Program-made: the position numbers and the translations under genes
DNA from: Lepidostoma basale
Lineage: Eukaryota > Arthropoda > Insecta > Trichoptera > Lepidostomatidae
Direction: 5' to 3'
Assembly: GCA_022606425.2 (NCBI GenBank)
Contig: JAHDVF020000067.1
Coordinates: forward strand, 930,001-994,000
Length of the DNA: 64,000 nucleotides
The notes under the pieces: model-generated
Databases searched by the model: none
Seen by the model: only the letters and a program-made list of their open reading frames with translations
What the model was told of the DNA's origin: nothing
In this document: in pieces, positions 39,662 to 48,955 of the stretch
Numbering within the stretch: the first letter of the stretch is position 1
Layout of the letters: every line of letters begins with the position of its first letter

Positions 39662-40320
39662 TCATTTTCTAGAAGTTTTATTACGTATAGGAATTGTACT
39701 AAGCTGGGCAGCTTTCGGAAACATGGGTTACATCCTTAAAAACCGGAAAATACCGATCAACTTGAAACGAAAAGTCTATGAAGCCTGCGTTCTGCCAATT
39801 GGTACTTATGGTCTTGAAACTGTTTCAAGTGTCGAGAAACAACAAACGGCCCAAAGGGCCATGGAAAGAGCTATGTTAGGAATAAGCCTAAGAGACAGAG
39901 TCAGAAACGATACGGTGAGGGAAAAAACAAAGGTCACTGATATCATCCACCAGGTGGCGAGTCTGAAATGGGCAGTCCACGTAGCCAAAAGCTAAGATGA
40001 AAAATGGACAAGAAAACTGCTGACTTGGAGACCGTGGGTGTCAAAGAGAAGTGCAGGGCGCTTGCAACTACAGTCGAAGGATGACCTGAACATACTTGTC
40101 GGAATAACCTGGATGCAGTCTGCACAAGACAGAGTGACATGAAAGCGAATGGAGGATGCCTTTGTCCAGGAGTGGATGAGAATAGACTGAGAAAGAAGGA
40201 GGAATAAAAAATATAGGAATAACATGTTTCGCCTGTCTAAAGTATTTTTAAATGTTTATTTAAATTATAATAAAATTTCTAGAAAAGAAATGTTGTCGTT
40301 CGTATGGAATATTTAACAAG
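39662..40320. mobile_element. MITE, family A copy 5, interrupted by a LINE
   Basis: Left part 39664-39694 (TTCTAGAAGTTTTATTACG, TATAGGAAT). Right part 40212-40320 (TATAGGAATAACATGTTTCG, AAAATTTCTAGAAAAG, TTGTCGTTCGTATGG). Removing 39695-40211 and one TATAGGAAT rejoins a family A copy. Confidence 0.8.
39695..40211 (+). mobile_element. 5'-truncated LINE insertion with 9-bp TSD
   Basis: A 517-bp insertion flanked by TATAGGAAT (39686-39694 and 40212-40220) and ending in an A-rich tail. Frame 39723-39995: LKNRKIPINLKRKVYEACVL, PIGTYGLETVSSVEKQQTAQ, RAMERAMLGISLRDRVRNDT, TDIIHQVASLKWAVHVAKS. After stops: WRPWVSKRSAGRLQLQSKDD, WMQSAQDRVT, FVQEWMRID. It defines the 3' end of this lineage. Confidence 0.85.
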
Positions 40321-40377
40321 TTTTAAATAATTTATCAAGAAACAATAAATATGTTAAAACTTCATTTTGAAGATAAT

Positions 40378-40660
40378 CAGACTGGTCAGACTGACCAGTC
40401 TGTCGATGCCAGCGAGCCTGGCGAAACCGGTCGCTGTCTAAATAAAGACAAAAGTGGAAGTAGTTAAAAAACATCGTTTTATTTCATTATTATTTAAAAT
40501 GAACTTCCATCAAGAGATTTCAGTAAAATCATTTGTGGTTTATCAATCATTGTTGGTTTTAAATGGTCAGACTGACCAGTCTGTCGATGCCAGCGAGCCT
40601 GGCGAAACCGGTCGCTGTCTAAATAAAGACAAAAGTGGAAGTAGTTAATTAGTATTAGTA
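40378..40660 (+). repeat. Small repeat family C, two direct copies
   Basis: Copies at 40378-40467 and 40566-40648 share CAGTCTGTCGATGCCAGCGA, GCCTGGCGAAACCGGTCGCT and GTCTAAATAAAGACAAAAGT. The first begins with a perfect 11-bp-stem hairpin (CAGACTGGTCA/TGACCAGTCTG, 40378-40402). GCCAG/CTGGC can pair just before GAAACCGGTC, the palindrome-bearing variant of the hammerhead-like module. Further copies lie at 7341, 10845 and 51042. Confidence 0.8.
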
Positions 40661-41149
40661 TTGGAGATAAACATACTTGCAATCAATGTTGAACCACCCT
40701 TTTGTCTATAATTTATGTATAATATATCATATCACTAGAATTTATTTTACTTCTAAAGTTATTTTTTTGTTACGTTTATAACCGAATTGATTTGGATTAT
40801 GTATCAGATAATCAGGGTTTATTGATTTTATAATATCATTATCTGATAAGGAGCAGATAAGCTGAGATTATAGTCAATGCTAGGATACCACTTGATCTTT
40901 TTAAGACATAGGTCATAGAAAAAAGGAAAAGTCATGCTACAATTAGAGTGGATTTCTTTTTTTTTTTGGTTATTTATTTTGTATATTCATTTCTTTATTG
41001 AATTAGTGAGATTTTAATTGAATGGGGGGACATACCTTTCTGGAAAGTATGTCCTTCATCTTCTTTATAATCCCGCAAACCCTGGGTGTGCCATATTGAA
41101 TGTGATCGTATGTTGATATGCCGCAAATGAACAGAGAAGGGACGAATGG
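40661..41149. other. No recognisable feature
   Basis: AT-rich. A short inverted repeat (GACATACCTTTCTGGAAAGTATGTC at 41029-41053) is the only structure noticed. Confidence 0.5.
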
Positions 41150-41365
41150 CGATTTTCGGCGCCAGAAAACCGGTCACCCTCAGCTAAGAGAAGCAACACG
41201 ACTGCAGAAAAACCCTGGTCCTCTTAGTAAGAAGGTTGGGAGTTAGGCCAACAACCTAACTTCGTAAAACAACCAACGTTACGAACACTTCAAGAAATTC
41301 GTTTTTTGGAGGAGCCTGAGACCCACGAAGGGTTGTAGCGCCGGTAGGAGAAGAAAAATAATTCT
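41150..41365 (+). mobile_element. Possible LINE 5'-leader remnant
   Basis: TTTTCGGCGCCAGAAAACCG, CAGCTAAGAGAAGCAAC, CTGCAGAAAAACCCTGGTCC then GGTTGGGAGTTAGGCCAACA and CTTCGTAAAACAACC. The first part is shared with 5745-5850. The arrangement resembles 5' untranslated leaders of insect LINEs as I remember them. No ORF follows. Confidence 0.4.
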
Positions 41366-42059
41366 CTTTTATTGAATACGTCTAGACATTTATCATAATT
41401 ATTCGATGTATTCTTATTTTTTTTTTTGTTATTCTACTTCAATTTGAAAGCTTTCTTTAGCCCTCGGTATAAAATACGATACGTATAAAAACGTAAAAGT
41501 TCTCCTTGTACCAAATTCTATAGATTTGGTTGGTAGAATTGTTTTAGTGAAGTGTTAGTAGAGCTTTCGTGGGACCAAAATGAAGCAGTAGTAGGAAAGA
41601 AGCAATCCGAGAAACGAAGCTAAATAAAATGAGAACTAAAAGGAACCGATTTGATAGAAAGGGCGCCTTTGTTAAGGGACGTTATTGTTCGAGAGAGCCC
41701 TCGCCGCGTGATAGTGAGTGAGGGATGGCGTCCTAAGCACGTTTCCCTTTTAATAGCGCCATCCGTTTCCGGAAATAGGTACCGGAAGCAGTTCCGGATC
41801 GGGGTTTTAGCATAGGCTTAACGAATATATTACGTGTGGGCTTAAGTCGCGTGTTTATATGGGAACTAAGTGGTCTGACGATATAAAAGCTAGCATTACT
41901 ATTACTATGTTGAACATATGCGGTGGTTATAATGTTGGAATAATATCTTATTCAGGAGCACGTGGTTCAATCCACAGTTAGTAACTCTGTTAAACGTTAA
42001 CATGTAAATTTCCGAGTACGTATTTTTTTTTTATATAAAATAGTGTGTTTATTGCTAAT
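41366..42059. other. Unannotated, partly GC-richer
   Basis: 41640-41830 (GAAAGGGCGCCTTTGTTAAG, GTTCCGGATCGGGG) is richer in GC and has no match here and no ORF. It may be host intergenic or regulatory DNA. Confidence 0.35.
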
Positions 42060-42690
42060 GACATGATGAAATAAGAAATCATCGAAAGGCAGATGATTGC
42101 ATCCTGAGTATAATTTAAAAATCGTTTTCGTTTTATAAAGTAAAAAGATTTTTTGCAAGGGATTTTTTTATTAAATGAATACTAGTCTTTATTCAAGGGA
42201 AATTTTTATTTTATTATAATTTAGGCTTAAGAATATATAACATATAAAATTAGTTAAGTAAAAAAATTTTTTTTTTAAATATATCTATGGATTTTTGTTT
42301 TATTTTTATCTTTTGATGTTCACAAATTCATACTATTTAAGGTTTATATTAAAAGAAATTAATTAAAAATTTGTAACATTATTTAAGAAATTAGAGTGTT
42401 AATTTTTCCAATGTAATGATTTAGACATATGTACGGAAAAAATAAAGAAAAATGGTTTAAAAGCAGTGTGAATGGACAAAGAAGTTGAGAAAGACTGAAA
42501 AAAAATGGCACGATCAAATTAATTAATTACTACAGGCAGTCAATTTCGATGTCAAAAAATTGACGAACATGCGTTTACGGTGAATATAGAGAAAGCTCAA
42601 AGGGTATGTTAGGATAGAACAGTGGAGGGGCCAATCATCCCTGCCTGCCTACCCCGCCAGGGAAATGGCGTGATGGTTAGTTAGTTTGTT
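42060..42690 (+). mobile_element. Old RTE-N copy split by an AT-rich insertion
   Basis: 42060-42115 (AATCATCGAAAGGCAGATGATTGC) resumes at 42415 (ATTTAGACATATGTACGG, TGGCACGATCAAATTAATTA, AGGGAAATGGCGTGATGG) with a (GTTA)-like tail at 42676-42690. About 300 bp of very AT-rich unknown DNA (42116-42414) lie between. Confidence 0.6.
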
Positions 42691-42780
42691 CATATTATAT
42701 GTATTTTTCAATAAGTATTGGCGAGTGTGTGTGAAAGTAAATTTAACATACGCGCATGCTCTTCTTTTAAATACTTGAAT

Positions 42781-42887
42781 ATATTGTATGAACTTTATAC
42801 CTAAGTATGAGAACATATATTGTATGAAATTTATACGTAAGTATGAGAACATATATTGTATGAAATTTATACCTAAGTATGAGAACA
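42781..42887. repeat. 36-bp tandem repeat, three copies
   Basis: Units 42781-42816, 42817-42852 and 42853-42887 (ATATTGTATGAA, TTTATACCTAAGTATGAG, AACAT) differ at one or two positions each. The array ends exactly where LINE sequence begins. Confidence 0.95.
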
Positions 42888-43228
42888 AGTCAATAAAGCG
42901 TCTGCCGAATTGAGGTGTCCAAAAAAATATGGTCTGGACATGCGTGCGACCTATCATGACATATGCTGTAGAGACGTGGGTCGACACTGTACGAACGAAG
43001 GAACTGCTAACAACATTACGCCAGAACCAACCTGCCCCTCGTGACACCGGTGGGAGGAGCAGTAAGTCTGCTGAACGCAGTCTCATTATTTGGTGGAGTA
43101 AATCCAGAAGAAGATACTGGAAGGACCATGTTTTCAGAATGAATAATGACAGACTCGCATATACGGCTGCCTACGAAATCCCCTTTGCACGCCGCACACC
43201 TGGAAAACCACCTAAAAGATGGAAAATG
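42888..43228 (+). mobile_element. Endonuclease-RT LINE C-terminal fragment
   Basis: TCVRPIMTYAVETWVDTVRT, KELLTTL, then IWWSKSRRRYWKDHVFRMNN, DRLAYTAAYEI, RTPGKPPKRWKMG. It is the lineage of 4639-5325 with internal damage. Confidence 0.8.
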
Positions 43229-43625
43229 GGTAAGTCCTCCTCTAAACTCTGAACTTACTCTGCATCAACGAGAACCTGAATGCCAGACAGTTTACATTGC
43301 GATCAGCTAAGTCGTCTGCGATCGGTAGATTGACTGTGCAAAACGACCAAGCCTTTGCGGTAGCCGACCCTTTGGCCTGGAACAATCTTTCAACAGATCT
43401 CAAATGCGTACAAAATTAGTCAGAGTTTAGATCGAGACTCAAAACGCACCTTTTTAAATTATCCTTCCATGATAAGAAGAGTTGATCGACTACGTTAGGT
43501 GCAGCCCCAATAATAAATATATTAATTTTTAGCTACGAGTAGTTCATAAAACGGAGCATTTTCTACAGCGCCCTTGAGATGAGTATTTCATAAAAATGGC
43601 GCCTTATAAATTATCCAATTTATTA
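43229..43625 (+). mobile_element. LINE 3' end (CR1/L2-like)
   Basis: LRSAKSSAIGRLTVQNDQAF and AVADPLAWNNLSTDLKC, then FRSRLKTHLFKLSF, the well-known C-terminal pattern (AxAxPxxWNxLPxxLR ... FKxxLKTHLF) of CR1/L2-type LINEs. A UTR follows with TCTACAGCGCCCTTGAGATG and a TTATTATTAT tail at 43620-43632. It directly abuts another LINE at 43228. Confidence 0.75.
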
Positions 43626-43632
43626 TTATTAT

Positions 43633-44239
43633 ATCCTCATCACATGAGACATGATTGCTGTGTAAAAAGAAGAAAATATAGGTCAAGATGGGCAATACAT
43701 CCCTTATCCGATCCCGCTCAACCCATAAAGTCTCTCAGATATTTCACCCGAAAACGAGGCGTGAAGATCAAAGAAAACTTACTAATTTGATATATTTTCT
43801 TTTGCAAGACAAATGAAGTCGGGAAAATGTGTTCCGCGGTCCAATCACATTGGCCCCGCTTCCCTCCCTTAACCACTTCCCTTCTGCCGCTGTTATTGTT
43901 TACGTTCCTCCTTATATTCGATAAAACGGTCTTTATACAGATTTTATTGAATTCCTTTTATGTTGTTTCTCTAAACGCGGCCCAAAAACATACGACAAAG
44001 GAAATATTTTTTTATGGATTTCTTCATTGTATTAAAAATAAACTATTCCTCAAATAACATACTACACCTTTGATATGCGGGATCAATGTAATATTCCAAG
44101 ACAATACTGATTTACTTCAATTGAAATACGCTTTCATATTATTTTTACCCAATAGATCAACTTTAAAATATATTAATAGGAAACACAAAAGTAAAAGTAC
44201 CGTTAACTTAATTATTTACATTATTATTTTAAGTGCCGA
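43633..44239. other. No recognisable feature
   Basis: A CT-rich patch at 43830-43900. Short ORFs without resemblance to known proteins. Confidence 0.5.
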
Positions 44240-44489
44240 CCAGTATATGAAGCATGGAACTGACAAAAGAAGGATGAAAGTAAAATAAATGCAATAGAAA
44301 TGAGATCTCTAAGACGAATGTGTGGCAAATCTGTATATGATGGAGTGTCAAATGCAAGTACGAGAAGAAAGAGTATAATACGTGAATGTGGTGCGAATGA
44401 AAGTGTTATGAACAAAATAATGAAAGGTTCTTTAAGATGGTTTGGACACATGGAAAGAATGAGTGAAGACAGAATGGTAAAGAAGGTAT
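44240..44489 (+). mobile_element. RTE-N copy, 5' part (split by LINE)
   Basis: TDKRRMKVK in one frame and MRSLRRMCGKSVYDGVSNAS, RECGANESVMNKIMKGSLRW, FGHMERMSEDRMVKKV in another. The reading stops at GTAAAGAAGGTATA and resumes as TATGTAAACGGCGTGAACGG at 48336. Confidence 0.85.
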
Positions 44490-44589
44490 AAAGAAGGCAA
44501 TCAGTTTCCGGTTTGATGCGAGTGACACGCTGCTTCACTCCTCTCTCGTTAACATTATAAAATCGTTGTTAATTTTGATTGCCGCCGCA

Positions 44590-45405
44590 ATGTCTGACGT
44601 CGCAATGTTGTCCGAAGAGGTGAAGTCTCTTCACGTTAAATTGGACTCCCTGACAATCTTGATCAAGTCCATACTTGAGCGAAATAAAACCCTGGAAGTG
44701 TTATTGCTACATGGTTGTAGTTGTCAAAAAAGTGTACAGAGTGAGCCGGTTGGCATTACGGTCGACTCCGTCCAATCAGAGACGGCCGCGCTAGTTCCGT
44801 CCCGCCGCCCCCCTCTTGCTGGCACTACGGAACTCAAAGATGTGCTTAATACAACTGTCAAAGTGACAGCTGTCAATACTGACAGTTCTAACCTAAGAAA
44901 AGGACCAGTTACGCGATCACGATCCGTCAAAAAGGCCACAAAAGACTTGTTGATTGTCGATGAAAATACAGATATAACTAAAAAGACGTATAGCGCAGTT
45001 CTTAAGTCTTCTGCCCCACCTAAACGTTCCCGGCCAATCTGCAAAGGGTCGGGATCTTTGGACGATACCATCGTGGGCGTAGTGAAGAACCTACATATGC
45101 ACGCATTTATGTTTCACCCGGACACTACCGAATCACAAATACTTTGTTTACTAAACAAGAAGAAACAATCTGCCGGTTATACAGTGGAAAAGCTGATACC
45201 AAAAAGTCACGCTTACGCCTCGTTTAAAATAGGAATCCCTGAACCCTCATTCCAACTCTTTATGGATCCGTCAATTTGGCCTGCAAACATTGCCTTTAAA
45301 GAGTGGCAATTTCGGAGACCCACTCGCCTCAGCAAACCGCCCCCTACGATTCCGACCTCGGAGCTCCAGAGTGAAGCAACTGTTCGGTCTCTACCAGAAT
45401 GTTAG
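44590..45405 (+). CDS. LINE ORF1 protein (gag-like)
   Basis: About 271 aa from the ATG at 44590 (MSDVAMLSEEV, good Kozak context). An in-frame ATG at 44566 would add eight residues. A short heptad-like coiled coil (LSEEVKSLHVKLDSLTILIK) opens the protein. Next come a Ser/Thr/basic linker (GPVTRSRSVKKATK) and a C-terminal domain with KNLHMHAFMFHPDTTESQIL, EKLIPKSHAYASFKIGIPEP and DPSIWPANIAFKEWQF, resembling the RRM-like ORF1 domain of arthropod Jockey/CR1-type LINEs. No CCHC zinc knuckle is seen. The expected role is RNA binding in the retrotransposition particle. Its end overlaps ORF2 by 116 nt in another frame. Confidence 0.75.
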   Translation: MSDVAMLSEEVKSLHVKLDSLTILIKSILERNKTLEVLLLHGCSCQKSVQSEPVGITVDSVQSETAALVPSRRPPLAGTTELKDVLNTTVKVTAVNTDSSNLRKGPVTRSRSVKKATKDLLIVDENTDITKKTYSAVLKSSAPPKRSRPICKGSGSLDDTIVGVVKNLHMHAFMFHPDTTESQILCLLNKKKQSAGYTVEKLIPKSHAYASFKIGIPEPSFQLFMDPSIWPANIAFKEWQFRRPTRLSKPPPTIPTSELQSEATVRSLPEC

Positions 45406-48196
45406 AAGCATTAAAAATAAAACTTCACATTTCTTAAACAACATTTGCTTACAAGACCCACAGTTCGTTGCTCTTACAGAGACCTGGCTCTCGGACAGCG
45501 TACATTCCTCCGAGCTGTTCGGGAATATGTACACAGTGTTCCGGAGGGATAGAGGCAGCCGCGGGGGAGGAACACTCCTTGCTCTGCGACTCGGCAGCTT
45601 CTCACATGCAGAGCGACTACTGACATTGGAAACAGATAACGAAGACCTATGGGTGAAGGTTCACCTCAAGAATATCCAAGTGTTTTTCTGTGTTGTGTAT
45701 TTTCCCCCAAGTACAAAGGAAGAACAATACCAAAAGTTTTACGAAAATCTGTTGAGCCAACGTTATCTATACTCTAGGAACATTATTATTCTCGGAGACT
45801 TTAATTTTAATTCCTGGAATAACCCAACAAATTTGTATAATTATTTTTGTGATCTTTTTAACCTCTGTCAACTGAATTGTGTATCCAATTCAAACAATGT
45901 GATACTCGATTTAATTCTATGTAATTTAAGATCAAAACACGTTGTCGTTGACAGACATGACTCTCCATTGGTGGAGGAGGATCACCATCACCCTACTCTC
46001 TCGTTGTCATTCGAATACACGTCTCCTCCAGTTGTGGACGCACCAGAGACAACGTCTACGGGCGACTCTATGGGGTGGACATTTAGGGAATGTAAATTTG
46101 ACATGCTCTCTGACATTCTAGGTCACATAAATTGGGACTTCCATACTAATGGAGATGTAAACCAAGCTGTCGACTTGTTCTATCAAAAATTATACGGAGC
46201 ATTCGATATCTGCTTTAAAAAACGAACACTTGACAATACTCCAAAGCGAGTATTTCCGAAGTGGTACAACGGTACAATTATATTTAACTTGCAGAGAAAA
46301 CATAAATACCATCGTCTTTGGAAACGAACAAATTCACCCTTGGCTCTCGAACGTTTCAGAGCACTACGCAGCGAGACTAAGCGGCTAATTTCCGATGCAT
46401 ACGAGAAGCATACTCGGGAAGCTGAGTCTAGCATCGTTAAAGATCCGAAACAATTTTGGCGTTTTATTAATGAAAAGCGTTGTGAACATGACAACCCCGA
46501 CCAGATGAAACTCGGTGAATCAATTTATAGGGGCTCGTTCGATATTGCGTCAGGATTTGCCGCTTACTTTCGAAGCGTATATAGTTCTGATGTTCCCGAT
46601 CTAAATATTGACTCCCTTCCTTCTACTTCGGTTCCCGCCCTATCTGTTACTATTCCCGAAATCAGTCTCGCCGATATCGTCAACGCATTTCGGAAACTCG
46701 CTCCTAAATATTCTGCCGGTCCAGACTTCATACCCCCTTACATATTAAAAGCGTTTTCTACTCAACTCATATCTCCTTTGCATCATATATTTAGTTTGAT
46801 AGTGTGCAAGAATGCTTTCCCCGACAGATGGAAACTTACCAAAGTCACGCCAATCTTCAAAAAGGGAAGCAAGATATTAATCGATAACTACAGACCAGTG
46901 GCTGTACTCTCAGCTCCCGCTAAGCTTCATAAGTCCATTCTCCATTCCTACATATACAGACAATGCGAGAATCAGCTCAGTGAAAACCAGCACGGATTCA
47001 GACCGACTAGATTGCCCGTAACCAACCTACTTAATCTTTCGTCGTTTGTTAACAATTCACTAGAAAAATTTATACCCGTCGATGTCATTTACACGGATTT
47101 TGAAAAGGCATTCGATAAGGTCGATCACGCCATTCTATTAAAAAAACTTAACAATTATGGATTTGCCTACAATCTTCTGGGATTAATGGCATCCTACCTA
47201 TCTAATCGAAAACAATATGTAGTGTATAATCATCATAATTCAGATAGTTTCATAGCAAATTCAGGAATCCCCCAGGGTTCAAATTTGGGGCCGCTTTTGT
47301 TTCTTCTGTATATCAATGACATTGATAATTACATTGAATCATCTAATTATCTTCTTTTTGCCGACGATCTGAAGCTATTTAGAGCTATAGAAAATTCTAA
47401 TGATCCATTTCTCCTACAAAATGATATTAATAGGTTGTTAAAGTGGTCGGATGACAACAACTTGCCATTTAGTATACCAAAGTGCTCTGTAATTACATAT
47501 ACTCGATCTGGAAATACTCAATTATTCCCATACCAGATGAACAATACCTATTTACAGCGTGTTGATCATATTAAGGATCTGGGTATCACGTTTGAGTCCA
47601 ACTTCACATTTAAAATACATCTATCTAACATTATCACGCGAGCCAACAAAATGCTTGGTTTTGTTTTACGGAACGCAAGATCTTTTTCAAACACAACGGC
47701 GATCCGTCGACTGTATGAAGCGCTGGTTCGCAGTAATTTGGAGTACTGCTCTATCATTTGGGACCCCAGAGAAAGAACAGTCATCTTGGAGCTGGAAAGG
47801 ATCCAGAAACGATTTTTAAGGTATTTATACCTAAGGGAGTATAACTGTTATCCTTTTATGTACCCCTCACTGTTTCTCTCAGGAGTGTTGGGTTTCAACA
47901 CTCTTGAAGCTCGTAGAATGATCTTTCTGGGAAAGCATTTTTTTAAACTGTTATCCGGAGGTGTTTTCAATCCAGGAGTGCTGAGAGAGCTAAATCTGTA
48001 CGTTCCCCATAGTTATAGCAGAGCAAGGGGGCATATATTATTTTATGCCCCAAATTGCCGCACAGAGGCCCTTCGAAGTTCTCCTGTATTGAAGGCGATT
48101 CGTCTCTTAAATGAGGTTGCAAAAGAGATAGACCTCTTTGGATGCAATTATGGCGAATTCGTAAATGCCCTTATGATAAAGGCAGCAAGCAGATAA
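45290..48196 (+). CDS. LINE ORF2: endonuclease-reverse transcriptase (968 aa)
   Basis: Nicks target DNA and reverse-transcribes the element RNA. The APE-type endonuclease spans about residues 31-240: YQNVRS (N37), ALTETWL (E64), RGGGTLLAL, VVYFPPS, LGDFN (D170, N172), LDLILCN (D207) and EEDHHHPTLS (H232-H234, usually SDHxP). The reverse transcriptase spans about 470-760: AGPDFIPPYILK, NYRPVAVLS, QHGFRPTR, YTDFEKAFDKVDH (D603), GIPQGSNLGPLLFLLYINDI and FADDLKLFR (D692, D693). The C-terminal part (RRLYEALVRSNLEYCSIIWD, RIQKRFLRYLYLREYNCYPF) is typical of Jockey/CR1-group elements. No RNase H or zinc finger is seen. No stop or frameshift. The first residues overlap ORF1, so the true start could be internal. 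Confidence 0.93.
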   Translation: MPLKSGNFGDPLASANRPLRFRPRSSRVKQLFGLYQNVRSIKNKTSHFLNNICLQDPQFVALTETWLSDSVHSSELFGNMYTVFRRDRGSRGGGTLLALRLGSFSHAERLLTLETDNEDLWVKVHLKNIQVFFCVVYFPPSTKEEQYQKFYENLLSQRYLYSRNIIILGDFNFNSWNNPTNLYNYFCDLFNLCQLNCVSNSNNVILDLILCNLRSKHVVVDRHDSPLVEEDHHHPTLSLSFEYTSPPVVDAPETTSTGDSMGWTFRECKFDMLSDILGHINWDFHTNGDVNQAVDLFYQKLYGAFDICFKKRTLDNTPKRVFPKWYNGTIIFNLQRKHKYHRLWKRTNSPLALERFRALRSETKRLISDAYEKHTREAESSIVKDPKQFWRFINEKRCEHDNPDQMKLGESIYRGSFDIASGFAAYFRSVYSSDVPDLNIDSLPSTSVPALSVTIPEISLADIVNAFRKLAPKYSAGPDFIPPYILKAFSTQLISPLHHIFSLIVCKNAFPDRWKLTKVTPIFKKGSKILIDNYRPVAVLSAPAKLHKSILHSYIYRQCENQLSENQHGFRPTRLPVTNLLNLSSFVNNSLEKFIPVDVIYTDFEKAFDKVDHAILLKKLNNYGFAYNLLGLMASYLSNRKQYVVYNHHNSDSFIANSGIPQGSNLGPLLFLLYINDIDNYIESSNYLLFADDLKLFRAIENSNDPFLLQNDINRLLKWSDDNNLPFSIPKCSVITYTRSGNTQLFPYQMNNTYLQRVDHIKDLGITFESNFTFKIHLSNIITRANKMLGFVLRNARSFSNTTAIRRLYEALVRSNLEYCSIIWDPRERTVILELERIQKRFLRYLYLREYNCYPFMYPSLFLSGVLGFNTLEARRMIFLGKHFFKLLSGGVFNPGVLRELNLYVPHSYSRARGHILFYAPNCRTEALRSSPVLKAIRLLNEVAKEIDLFGCNYGEFVNALMIKAASR

Positions 48197-48307
48197 CTGG
48201 CTTTTCCTATTCATATGGTTCTATGTATATTTCCTTTGATATTCTTTTATTTCACCCTTTACATCGATTTGGCTTGCGCTGTAATGATGTAAGGAGTTTT
48301 TTCAACA

Positions 48308-48336
48308 AAATAATAATAATAATAATAATAATAATA
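48308..48336 (+). repeat. (AAT)n LINE tail
   Basis: AATAATAAT units directly after TTTTTTCAACAAA at the end of the LINE 3' UTR. Confidence 0.9.
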
Positions 48337-48588
48337 TGTAAACGGCGTGAACGGAGCTAGAAAGAGAGAAAGGGCGAGGAAAGCGTGGCACGATCAAATC
48401 AATCAAATATATAATGTAGGTCATGTGAGGAGTCAGAGAAATCGACGTGCGTGCATGACAAGATGTATGAATGTAGAGGAATCGAGAGAAGTATGTCAGA
48501 ACAGAACAGTGTGGCAGTCCATTCATTCTGCCTACCCTTCCGGGGAGACGGCGTGATGGTAGTTAGTTAGTTAGTTATTATTTTAAAT
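48336..48588 (+). mobile_element. RTE-N copy, 3' part with (GTTA)n tail
   Basis: Resumes after the LINE: VNGVNGARKRERARKAWHDQ, INQIYNVGHVRSQRNRRACM, TRCMNVEESREVCQNRTVWQ, ending in AYPSGETA and the (GTTA)n tail at 48558-48576. With 44240-44489 it forms one copy. Confidence 0.9.
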
Positions 48589-48639
48589 AATTTAAAAATC
48601 GAGAAATAAGAAAAAACATATGTTTAGTATTATTTTACA

Positions 48640-48780
48640 TTATTATTAGTTTTGACCAGTTCCGGATCATCTTCAAACCATAGGAAACTAAAAATTAGGT
48701 GCAATGAAACTAAATGCAAATTTTAAATGTTCTATCAAGAAATTTCCATTTAAAACATCACATTTTAATCCACTATTTAA
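48640..48780 (-). repeat. Relative of the 53.7-kb repeat
   Basis: The minus strand GTTTGAAGATGATCCGGAAC, TGGTCAAAACTAAT parallels GATCAGATGATAGCAGGGAG, CGAAACCGGTCAAGGCTAAA at 53690. Both are followed by a TATCAAGAAAT/ACCAAGAAAT string on the plus strand. Confidence 0.5.
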
Positions 48781-48955
48781 ACACAGTGTTTAAATTCTAA
48801 AATTATGAAATTCCATGGTTTTTAAAAGACATACCTTAAGTTTATGAAAAATGCGTAGTCTTAAATATTAAGACAACATCTATCGGCGTAATAAATACTA
48901 AATCTTAAGGCATTAACATTGTAGAAATCCGTAATGACGAATTTTTTATGTATTA

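Larger units (their letters stand above)
44490..48335 (+). mobile_element. Full-length Jockey-superfamily LINE, intact ORFs
   Basis: About 3.85 kb. It has a short 5' UTR with an initiator-like TCAGT at 44501-44505 (about 12 bp from the inferred start), ORF1, an overlapping ORF2, ~110 bp of 3' UTR and an (AAT)n tail. It lies inside an RTE-N copy whose two halves flank it. The target duplication is short (TAT or TATA). Full length, open frames and a clean tail point to a young insertion. Confidence 0.9.

Noticed and set aside
39264..39665. 133-aa minus-strand ORF
   Set aside because: It runs antisense across RTE-N and LINE fragments in different states of decay. Its residues follow codon shadows of those copies.
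42781..42887. CRISPR-like direct repeat array
   Set aside because: The units are contiguous with no spacers, and the genome is eukaryotic.
42649..43086. 145-aa minus-strand ORF with repeated FSYLGINFIQYM-type peptides
   Set aside because: The peptide repeat is only the translation of the 36-bp tandem repeat, and the rest is antisense to a LINE fragment.
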